Shown in pieces: positions 12,001 through 24,000 of a DNA stretch of 64,000 nt. The stretch's first letter is position 1, and every line of letters starts with the position of its first letter. The position numbers were made by a program, and so were the translations under genes. A model generated the notes under the pieces. That model did not search any database and had not been told where the DNA came from. It worked only from the letters and a program-made list of their open reading frames with translations. The DNA is from Phoronis australis (Eukaryota; Phoronida; Phoronidae). The stretch lies in the NCBI GenBank assembly GCA_002633005.1, contig NMRA01000121.1, forward strand, positions 794,897 through 858,896, read 5' to 3'.

Positions 12001-15000
12001 AAAAAAAACCTGCCACTAAGAGGCGCCATAGTAATCAAAGTCATGGGAAATTCAGTGTCAACCGTCCTCTTCATAGTAAGCATATACATGCCAATTTTCA
12101 CAATCATCCTTTGAGCGGTTTGGTTGATAGAGGGGTGGACGCACAAAAACAGACTCGAAAACAGTAAAAATGGCCACTAGGTGGCGCAAACTATGTCGAA
12201 TCCATCTAAAATGAGAGGATAGCGTCACCTCACTAAAAGGTGCCTACATACCAAATTTCATAAAAATCCGTTCACAACCTTTAAAGATACAAAGGTAAGC
12301 GTAAAAAACTAAAATTGCCACTAGGGGGCACACCGGTAGTCGGATCCGTCCGAAAGTTCGCACATGCCGTCCCATTCATGAATGGAACACATGTGCCAAA
12401 TTTCATGAACGTATGTCAAAGGGTTTTGGAGACAAAGCAGCGGACGCCGGACGGAGATGACGGCATAATGCGTCCACATATAAATATGTGGGCGCATAAA
12501 AAGATTACAAATGACAGCTGGTGTTAGACAGTTCTTGACAAAGATCTACAACGATGGTGAGAAGAGTGGCTAGAAATTGATCCCTGACCAGTGCATGCAT
12601 CAAGTCCGTGCCAACTTTAATGTAAATTAGTGAACATCAAAACAAATTGCAAACTTTTTCCAAGACTCACAGTTCAGAAAAAAGACACCAGTTTGTGGAC
12701 GTTGAGGATTAGGAGGATGTAGCCAATGACAGAGAAGCATGGGAACAAGAAGTGCGTGAAAATATAATGAAAGAAATGGGTGGGCTTCATCCCGTGATGT
12801 TCGGAGATAAAGATTTGTGTGAGCTGCTCTAACAAAATGGGCTCTCAAAACTTAAAGTTGTGACTTTAAGACAAATTTGTCGTACAGTTGGTATTGAATT
12901 CGGTCAACAGAAGTCAGAGGTGATGTCAGCACTCACAGAGTACTTACAGATGTGTACCTGTTGCGTTTAAAGTAGTGCACTTTATTGACTGTACCACGTC
13001 TAAATTGAAAACATCGTTATGGTATGGTATGTCAGTTCAGAGCATTTCATCTACAGCACTGCTTCGTTTTCGAATAAACGCCCACATCTTTATACGTGGT
13101 TGCATATTGCCTTCATCTGTCTAGGCGTTCGTCATCTGGCGTATGCAGCTGTGTCTCCTAAACCCCTCACAGGAACTTGATGAGATTAGGCAGATGTGTT
13201 CCTATCAAACTGACGACGGACAATGACGAATTTCGGACCTCTCTGACTACCGGTGCCCCCTAGTGGCAATTTTTTTGCTAACCTCTACATATTTGTAGGT
13301 CCTCAACGAATTTTCATAAAATTTGGCGGTTAGGCATCTATTAGTGAGATGATGACATCCTCCCGTTGTGACAGATTCGAGGTACTTTGCGCTTCCTAGT
13401 GGCCATTTTTACTATTTTCGAGTCTGTTTTTTTTTGGCGTCCACCCTTCTATCACAACCACTCTGAGGATGATTTTTAAAATTGGTGTTTATGTTCTTAC
13501 TGTGAAGAGGGCGACTGATGATTTTCCGATGACTTCAAATACTGTGGCAGTTTTTTTTTGTGCCCATGGCTCTTTCTCCTAAATCATTTGCAAGATCATT
13601 TACTAAATGTAACAAGTATATTCATATGATGTTGACAATGAACAGCGGCGACTTTCGCATGGATCAGAAAACCGTTACACCCCTAGTGGCAATTTAATTT
13701 TTGCATTTACCTCTGTAGTTTCAAAGGTCCTCGACGGATTTTCATAAAATTGGGTAGTTGGGCATCTAATAGTGATACAACGCATTCCTCTTTGCGTTAC
13801 CTAGCGGCCATTTTTACTGTCAGTATTGCGAGTCTTTTTTGTTGGCGTCCACCTCTATCAACCAAACCAGTCTAGGGGTGGTTTTGAAAATAGGCAAGTA
13901 TGTTCTCAGAGTGATGACGATTTTGTATACTGTGGCGCGTCCTAGTGGTAGTTTTGTTTTGCATCCATTGTGTATCTCCTAAACCAATTGCAAGATCTTT
14001 ACTAAATTTAGTAAGTGTATTTATGTGAAGCTAACAATAGACAACTTTCAGGCAGATGCTGTGCCCCCTCGTGTCAATTTCAATTTTTTTGTTTTCCTTT
14101 GTTTCTCTGAAATTCCTCGACAGATTTTTATGAAATCGGGCAAGTAGCTTTCTGTTAAAGAAGCGATGGCATGTTGCATTTTCAGATGGATTGGACATTT
14201 TGCTCCATCTAGTGGCCATTTTCATGATACAAATTAACAAATCTAGAAGCTCATGGTTTGTGGTGCATTCGTGGGAGCATCTCAATACTCCGCATTGCTC
14301 TTGTAATGTTTTAGTTCAGTTGTTGGCTCATATATATCTCACCATACATTACAGGAAGGTGTAATCTGATGGAATAGCATGGGTTTTTACAATCTTTCGC
14401 GCAAAGATTTGCTATTCTATGCATAACGCTTAATCGTCGTGAGAGACCATCCGGAGTTGGTATATGGTGCAACTCGGGACAATCTGGGGTCTTCAGAAAA
14501 CCACAGTTAAACTGTGAGTCTACACCAATGCGATAAACGAGAGTAGTTCTACTTGCTGCGTCAGCTGCTGGTATGCTTATCTCTTTTATGACACACAATG
14601 TGTGACTGAGCAAAGCGTTTTCAAAATAATGTGGATAAATCAGTGGAGTGTGAGACCCCTGAGGTCTCTGTCAAGTACGGCAATTTTACGTTATGGAAAA
14701 CTTCCCATCCTGTTTTATCACAACTGACTTACATTTGAAATGAAACCTCTTGTAGGGCATTTATAATTATGTGGCATGTTAGGTGTAATGTCAAAGTAAA
14801 AAGTATATATTATGTCACACTGTACTAACTAAGTTATGCAAGTTGCAACCTTTCAGGTAAAGTTCTGCTTGATTTCTAAGTTGTATGAGCATTCTATGGT
14901 CTATGGGTAACTTATTTGAGAGCAACTTCATTGCAAAATTTTTAATAAAAAAGCAAATACTGAAGTTGCAAGATGTGTGAAGTATACATAGCCTGTATTA

Positions 15001-18000
15001 CAAGAGACTAATGGATTTGCATGAACCGCTTGCTTTTGCAACGTCTGAGGAGTGCATGACCACTCAGTAGCGACAAAAAAGGAATTTTGTTGTTTTTAAG
15101 AGAGCCTTGTTTTATCATGGATACAGTAATTTTCAAAATAAACTGGAAAGACTTTGACAGAACTTTGCCCACTTGCCAGAGTTATTTGGCGGTCAGAATT
15201 TTTTCTTGGATGTTATTGCACCCAGCAGCCGCTTTATTTTTAAACAGACTTGCATGGCATGCAGCCACGATTTTGACAGAGTGCAAGGAGCAACACCCGT
15301 TGCGGTTTTGTCGTGACTGATGGATTTGCATGTAAAACGGATTCTTGTCAAAAAGAAATATAGTCGCAGTTTGTATGTCGAAACTTTGTTGAATTTTGAA
15401 GTTGTCAAACTGATTTTTAAAATTGCTGTACTTAAAAAATATAGCCAAACCACACTGCAGCAAACCTCACAAGACGTTTCACCTACATTTTCAATAACCA
15501 AACCACTTTGTATGCCCTGGAACTTCTATAACTGAGTAACTGTTGTAAACCAGGTTCACTGTGACATGGCCTGTACTGCGGAATACTTTTTGTCTATATG
15601 TGTAAAGTAACATTTTCTAGTCTTTTCGCCTGGAACAAACTGAATTTGTCTGCAGTCTTTAATAAATCACTTTACTTGATTTTCGATGAGCATCAACGAA
15701 ATATGAGATTAAGCACCCCACTTGTAATACACAAGCACAAACATGCGGCAGATATAATGCATTTTTTCGCTGAAAGTCAAGGGATTTTTTGTTGCGATTT
15801 CGCTAAGCATTCGTAGGAAGCACCAACATATTACCCTTATAGAAATTAAATTAAGGAGTGGGGGGACCTCGAGAGAGGGGAACATAGGGCCCGGGTAACA
15901 CTGACGCATAGGAAACATAGTGCAAAGAGAATAGTGGGACACTGCAACAGTGTGTATACCCAGATCAAACCTACATAATCCACCGACTTGGAAAAATATA
16001 ACAGTGAAAGCCTGTGTTTGATTCAGATTTCGAATAACAGTCAACCAAGGTAAGGTTATACTTGATTAAGGATTGCTAATTGTATTTCAACACGGACAAA
16101 TGAACTGTTTTTACTTTCTGAACAGGGTTATTTAATAGCAAAACTTTATTAAGGGTACAAGAAATGTTTTACATTCTTGACTTGCCTGGCACTATACTGT
16201 CACTGACTGAAGTGAACACAGAACAGAAGTTACTGTTCTACTTGTAGTTGTAGACCCGAGGCTGAAATGTTACTATGCCACTTTTCAAATCAAAACAGCT
16301 TTATTTTGGGGCATACTTTGTAAAATACAGCAAAATAGAACAATTAGATAAAGGCTACGAAGTTAAATCGCTTACAGCAGTTCTGAAATCCCCGGGTGAC
16401 TTCGCCCACACAAATCTTGGCAATTCTCAAATCCTACCTCCAATACTAATGAGCTCTCTAACTTCCGCAAAATCTTACCTTCAATGCAGGAGAGCTGCTC
16501 TGAAACTTGAAGTACATGTCTGAGGGCATTTCACGGAAAATAACAGATTTCCTTAGGTTTGACGACGTGATTTTTTTGGATTAACTTATTTTTGTTTTGA
16601 AACCTATTCAGTTTGTTGGTAACCCTCTGTTTTTTAGAAAAGTAACTTTGAACTGAATCCCCACATAAAAAGTGGGGGTGTCTAAATTACTACAAAAATA
16701 TTTTTTGGGAAAATAAAAAACGCATTTTTCTTAAAGATTTACATCACTGAATAAAATCATTGGGCCAAAACGTCAAAGTTTTGACATGTTTCCGCCATCG
16801 TTTGCAGATTTTCTCAAATAATGCCTCTAATACCACGATACCGAATTTCATACAAAATTTTGCTCCTGCGAAGTCGTCATCATTTCCCGACAGATGTCGC
16901 AAAATTTTAAGAAATAGCGCGTGTTGAGCATACTGTTTTCTTTGTTACAAAAGGCTGAGAATTATGAAATAAAATAACGTTTAGTTGATTGTTTCTCACA
17001 TAACTGGCTCCAGAGGGCAAGGTGAGTGTCGGTTGACACCCAGATATTTGCACGCTCCCCTGCCGGTTTAGAGCTCTTCATGTTGATATAAGTTTCGCGA
17101 CGAGGTGATGAGCACAACTACCCGGTATGTGAAATTTCGGAGTCTAACGGAGCTCAACATAGTGCTACTGGTTGTATTTTGAAGACAGTCTTCATACAGC
17201 TAGCTGGCTGGCTTGGCCCTGGGATGAATCAAAGTCACAGGAAAGAAAAACGAAAAAGGTTGTGAGTATGCACATGTTGATCTTTCGACTGGACTACGTA
17301 TTCGCACGGCTAATGACCTATATCTCTTAGTCCTGTACAGCCTCAGTGACGTCACGCAAAACAGCGCTTGCAGTGGGGCTTTACGGAACTAATAATTTTT
17401 TACTTTTCAAAGTAAAAAAGAAAAATACTGTGCCCTATTTAGGAACATGTGGATGCCAGTAACCAACCTTCATACTTGAACCATACTAACACACTGGTAC
17501 TGTCCATCCTTAGCTATACGCACACCTACTATTCACAGTTCACATCTCCACCGCAAGTATTCGCAGTTTATATCTCCACCGCAAGTATTCACAGTTTATA
17601 TCTCCACCGCAAGTATTCACAGTTCATATCTCCACCGCAAGTATTCACAGTTCATATCTCCACCACAAGTATTCACAGTTCATATCTCCACAGCAAGTAT
17701 TCACAGTTTATATCTCCACCGTTCTCTCATCCAACTTTACCACATTTGGTTTTAAAGATCTCGCCAAGCGCTATCCGTAAGGTGCCATCATTTTTTCACT
17801 ACAATTTAATATTCAAGTTATTCGAGATCATCCAATGGCTTCTCGTTAATTCATTAAATCTCCAAGCCGTTCTTGACGGATATTTCTGAAATTTGGTATT
17901 TGGGGACAGATCTCGTCAATACCTATTGGATCCGCAGTATCCATGCGTTTCCCGCTCTGCCATATGGTTCTCGAGATACTGAGATTTACTCGTCAGATGA

Positions 18001-21000
18001 CTGTTCTTTTATTGACTATTTTGGTGCTGCACTTTTGTTGATCTATCATACTATGCTGCAGGTTGCATTTTTCGTAATAAATAATATGCATCTTTTTAAT
18101 ATTTTAAGGTGAAATCCCGCCAAAAATGGCACAGTGCCAACCAATAGGATTTTGAGTGATAGCTTCACTGACCAATCAAAACGCAGCATTCTTGACACAC
18201 TTTCGTTTCCAAGCCGCCATTTTACCTGACAAACAACATGTTATCGGGTAAAACTTATTGTTTGTCTGTCGAGTGTCACGAGACTTTTCAAAAGGGGGCA
18301 GAGCTTGCGATAGGTCAATTGTGCAATCGTTGCTTCAAAGAACTGTAGCTCAGTGGTCCCCTGAGGGACTCTTCACACCAAGAGCCAACAGACAAATGAA
18401 ACCATTCTAAGTTATTCCATACATTTCAATGACTTATCTTTCACTGATTTCTCGTGTCATATCTCTAGCATTCCTTCATGGATCTTTGTGAAATTTAGCA
18501 TGTGGATGGATCTCGTCAAAGGTATTATTCGTTTGTCAATCTGAATTACTACTCTTGAGTTATTTGCAATTTACTTATCAGGGCCCAGTTGCATAAAAGT
18601 TATACGCCATATAGCAACAATGATGTCGCATTATCCAGTGTCACGTTGCTATTGTTGAACAATGCACCTGACGTCATGCAACAATCAAACTTATCCAGCG
18701 GATTACTTTTGAAGCTTTATGCAACTCAGTCCTGATGACTGCTTTTTCTTTTATTTAACAACTGTTATTCGTCTATCATACGCACGCTACACGTGTCATT
18801 TTTCTGAAATTTGGTAATGTGCTTAGACCTCGTGAGGTGAAGTACTAACATTTTGTCAATTTTACTCATTGTAGTTGCCCCATGTGACCCAATTGTAGTC
18901 TCATTGTACTGTACACGAAACTGATTAATAACAGTTAGAAACAGTGTTTGTGGTGTTGGACTGTAGACACATAGCTCTTGCCTAAACTATGCACTCGCCA
19001 TACAATGCATTAGTTCCCTAATGAGGTCACCCAATTTGTTTTGACTCGTGTCCTCCTTTGCAGTCAGTGTGCACTTGCATAATGCAAGATGAGTTTCCGT
19101 ATGATACCACCATGTTTCACGTATGACAGATAGGTGTGCAGAACAACTTGGTACAAGAAAACACCATAGTAATTCAAAAATTAGCACAAGCCATGAGGTA
19201 TAGCTTGGTCACATCACGTGACCTGGTTAAATGTGAAAAGATCTCTGATCTGATTGGGGCTCAAACCCGATACTGTTTGCCCTAGCCCACTGAGCTGACA
19301 GGACCATTGTAGAAATCCAATTTGAATTAATAGAGGCATCTTCCTAAATTTATGAGTAGATATGAATAGGATATTTTCAATCAAGAGTTATCTTAGAAAC
19401 AACTCACCCAAAATTTTACTGAATTCTTCCTGAATTTCTTCTTTAGTCTTAGACTTTGGAATGCTTCCAACAAAGATACGTGTGTTTGCTATGGAGATGT
19501 TTACTTTCAGAGTGCGGCCATTAGACAGCTCGTGACCATCCAACTGAAAAAGAGTATACTTAAACTAGGTGCAGCCACATGTGGTTACCTTGATTTGCAT
19601 CAGTTTCTACCTTGATTAGCCTCTCACTCACCTACCCAGTCACTTTTCACAAACACTAGAATAACCACCCAGGGCGCTTAGAAAAGTTCGATTCAGGGGG
19701 GCGCTTATTATAACCCAAGGCGGTTGAAACCCGGTCTCCGAAACGGGTGAAATCGGAAGCTAAGATTCATCAAATTTACGCTCTGTGACGTATCTGTAAT
19801 CTATGAAAGACTTTCAACTAAACTGTGGTGCATTGCTATCCAACTTTGCTACTAAATTACGATAATTTTACAGACCATTATGGTGAAACCCCAGGGCGAA
19901 AACTCGCCGACTGACTGCCTCGAAATCGCCGTCTTCAATACGGCGACTTCAATGCTTGAATAAAAATAGTTTCGAATCAAGCAAATTACCTGAAATCTTC
20001 ATTAAGTTTTCTAACGTCTATAAGACTTTTTAAGTTCCCGTGGAGTCTGAGTTAATGGCAGGTTTAAGTAAAAATCTGTGCAACATCGTGCCATCTACAT
20101 GTATGATCGGCAACACGGCGAGAAAAAACGTCAGGACGAACACACATGTTGTCACGTGACGTTTGTTTTGAAGTTCGTCATCGTTTGTGAGTAAGCGAGC
20201 GCATGCGTATCACCAGAGTTCATTTGCCAAAGCAGAGACTGTCTTTTGGCCAGAGCCACGCAATCTAACGAGTTAGCTGTGCATTAATTGTGTCTAAAGA
20301 AATTTGCACAAGCAGTAGACCTAAACCGGAGCGTGTTTCATTCAGCACTTGCTGGTCTCGTGCTAAAAACTTTCGACATTTGTCTCGGTAAGGCCCATAT
20401 TAGTTGCCATGTTGCTGGATGCGTACGTAACTATCTGAAAGTTATTTTTCGGTGTAAGGGTGTGTAAGCATTCGCTGTCAGTTGTCATTTTATCGGATAT
20501 TCGGCTTAAAAACACCAGTTATGGTTAATCAAACAATCTATCTCAAAAATAAAGCAAACATGTTTTATAGTATTACAAATTGTTGGAAATAAGTGCCAAT
20601 ATTCATTTCTTATCGATGCTATGCTACCCGTTTCATGAACGGATAGTTCCCAAGTAATGTCTTTGATGACAGGTTCACGTATGTAGCGCGCGCTTCCAAG
20701 CCACGTGCGTTTAACACCGAGTTATTTTTATTCACGAGACAGTCGATGTGTCTGTACTGAAAGGTCAGACAATAGTAGGACATGGTCGTCGCGAGAGTAG
20801 CAACGCTGTTGCGTTCTTTTTGAAGTGCTGCGTTACTTTGAAGTGTATAGTCACGGCTAAATACAAACGTAGCAGTGCCGCTGGTGGTCTAGAAGACCCG
20901 TGCAAAATTTTTTTTGATAAATTGAAGACGTTACTGTAGCCGAGTTTTAGGACTGTAGGTACGTCATTGTTCGCATGTACAAGTTCATGGACTGGGCGCT

Positions 21001-24000
21001 TATTTCAGCAAAGTCTTAAAACGCGTGGGGGGCGCTTATAGGGGCATGGGCGGTTATTACGGCGAATACGGTACTTTCTATTGTATATAATCTGGATCAC
21101 TCTAACCAATATTTTTAGACAAAGAAGTGTCAAGTAAATGCCCAATACAGATGAGATTAATGACGCAAGCATGCATACACACACACACAGGGTGCAACTG
21201 CTACAAAGTATGTCCTGAGCAAGTACTTTACCTTCGCAACAGCTGCGTTGGCGGCCTCCTTCTCACAGAATGTGACAAAACCATAGCCTCTGTTAAACTT
21301 AGATACAGGGTCCATCATAATCCTCAACTCATAGATGGTGCCTGCCTCCTCAAACAGGGGGATCAGCTCATCCTCAAACATGTCGCGTGGTATTCTACCA
21401 ACAAACACCTGAAAGGTACCAAGATGGTATACATAAATGGTAACACTGTTGAAATGTGTTCCTTTAGGGGAGGGGGTCAACATCAGAAGTCAGCGGGATG
21501 AAACGTGGTTAATCCCGGTTTTCTAAATGTAATCAAATTCCCCGGAATATTTGTCTCCAAAATTTCATTGTCCACATCTTGTAGGAGAATCCCAGAGTGA
21601 ACGGCAGAACGCCAATTTTTTTCAACACCATTAAAGGAAAATGCCACCCGATTTAACTTAGTCTTTTTTGCCGTCTTAATCGGTCTATATCCACATCGCC
21701 TCGCATACAGTCGATCTTACCTTGCCAAGAGGTGTCGCGTTAACCTGTGAGGAAGGTGAGAAACGACTCTAGCGACGTCAGTGGTTCATATGCAGAGTGA
21801 ATGCCGCTATGTTGCGGTGCATCGTTCCCGCTTGTCCGAACTAAGCAGCTGCGAGGAAAGCGGTATATCGTTTTTACTTCCTCGAGAGNTCCTCGAGAGT
21901 CCGAAATGCTTAAGAAGTGGCTCATGGTAGTGAAGAATGAAATGTATGCTGTAAATAGCAAGTATGAGGCCGTGAAACATCTCCGTGTCCGTGGCATGCA
22001 GACGTCGACAGTGCCTCAGTGACGAATGCCGGCTTACCAAATAACTCCATGTTCCGTTGTCTGAGCTTGTTCACGGCGCCTCTCTAGTATTTGTTCGAAT
22101 TGATAGCCTGTAAAACTTAACGATCCACCTGCGAAGTTGGGACGGATGAGCTCTAGCTCGTCCTAAGTCGGGATTGCGAGTTGCCATGTTGGCGTTTAGT
22201 ACTGAGCGTTCTGTTTCAAAATGCCTTCTCACCCTAACCAACTGAAACAAAGTCTGTCTCATTAGATGCAATTTGTAATGCCTTTGGAGTGTTTGTGACA
22301 CCAGTAACCCGTGTTGTGAACTGCTGAACAGACTGCGTGTGAAACCGATGACGTCATTGGATAATTTCAACACCTCCGTCTGCCATCAGGTGTCAGGTAA
22401 CGCAACCGTACGTGTCGTTATGGAGTAGAACTACTCGATCTAAATTGATACAAATTAAGTTGTTTTTTGGGTGGCATGCTCCCTTAATATGATTTCCAAA
22501 GCAGATGGCACCCCACAATGCAAAGCTAAGAAAGTTTATCACTGATCAGTCCTTCACAAAGTAGCTGCAATTATGAAAGGAAAATTCTGTGCCCAAATTG
22601 CATTCTACACAGGTACTCAGGATGTGTCTTATTGGTTGGATTTTGCATTCTCGACTATATCCGTCACTTTCCAGAATTGTCGTTGCTTATCTGTGCTCTG
22701 TTTTCTGAAGAGAAATGCTCAAAATCCATTACATTTGAAAACTCTTACGTAGTGACTTTTAGCCCCTAATAGTACATAGAATACGGATAAATCTGTAATA
22801 GTTGGCAGCCCTGTATTTAGTAGTTAGGCCAATCCACTTCACATTGGAAAGGTGTCCCAATAAAACATATTTGAACAATGTTATAGGAACTCATTAAAGA
22901 GCTGGCTGATCTAAAGGCAAACAGAAACTAAAATTATAACTTGGCAGCAGAGTATTAGCCAGATTGGTGTTTATAGGAAGACCCCATTAAATTTCATGGA
23001 GATCCTGCAAGGAGCGAGATAACGGCAATATGAACAAACATATATACCAGGCAAGATTTTGTTGTGAGTGGTACAAGTTTTTGTAGTAAGAGTTGATTTT
23101 CACCGTGTCATTGAGAATATCAAATGGGTTTAGTCAAGACAAGTATTTGAACTACTTTGTAAAATTTCAACCATACGAGTACTAGGGTCAATATTAATAC
23201 TAGTTTTCAAAACTTTTCTAATAGAAATCCTCTTTTAGCTTCTGCCAAATCAATCAAAGACATGCCCAAGATTATGACAATATTTTGTTGGAGAATTTAG
23301 TAAGCTACTAAAACTAAACACATTGAAACAATGGTAATAAATAAAAGTTATGGAACTGGTTTTCACAAAATCACAACACTGAGAGTCATCAGAAATCACT
23401 GCCATTTCATTTCACCAAATCAATGCAGTTACACTAAACCTTACCACATGTCCATTACCCGGCTGTGGTTGGTCTCCCCAGTTAGGGGGCGGACCGCCAT
23501 ACTTCCTCTGACCTGTAGTCAACTCCATTGAATACCCAGTACGCTCGAGGATTGCCTGGAAACAAAAGAGCTTTCTGTTACAAGAATTTGGGAACCTATG
23601 ATGATGACACAAAACAAATAATCACGACATAAATGAAAATAGAAAAACATGTAAAACAATGAGCAATTGATATGAAATTGCTGACAAAGAGACAATTAGT
23701 GCTGGTCCATTTGCTTAAAGGTTGGATTAAATTGAAGTTCCGCAGATGCACGTTTTATCGTGAACTATCAGTCCAGGATTCACAATGATACAACTGCTAC
23801 TGCTGCAGCATAGCTGAGGGGGTCCTCTCCAGACCGCACTCCAAAAGTGAGGTGAGCAGCAGGGTGACACCCCAGTGGGTGAAGGCAAAAAAACGAGAGA
23901 CGACGCAAACCATAGTGAGGTGGGAGAGGTGGCTTGATGCTGCTGAAATTCCTGGAGATGAGGGGAGAGGATAGCAGTTGTGATACTTAGGTACTGTAAC

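Larger units (their letters stand above)
7750..12970 (+). pseudogene. Broken multi-exon gene of a Cys/His-rich invertebrate family
   Basis: It lies on the strand opposite SYNCRIP, inside its 15.8-kb intron. Exon-like pieces are 7750-8020 ([22 protein letters not shown], donor G|GTGAGG, phase 1), 9481-9570 (acceptor TTGCAG; in-phase ICGSCR completes a Cys pair, but TGA at 9537), 9980-10299 ([17 protein letters not shown] at 10210, then [14 protein letters not shown]) and 12514-12970 ([15 protein letters not shown], TAGs at 12571 and 12710, ending in a SAP-like stretch [20 protein letters not shown]). From memory the architecture resembles a lineage-expanded family in non-vertebrate animals with Cys/His clusters, a single C2H2-like finger and a G..TG.K..P motif, of unknown function. 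At least four stops and a frame change near 10020 make this copy non-functional. It may be a domesticated or mobile family. Confidence 0.5.

Noticed and set aside
17449-17889. 146-codon open frame on the plus strand
   Set aside because: It is produced by a 28-bp minisatellite read through all three frames; there is no domain and no splice support.
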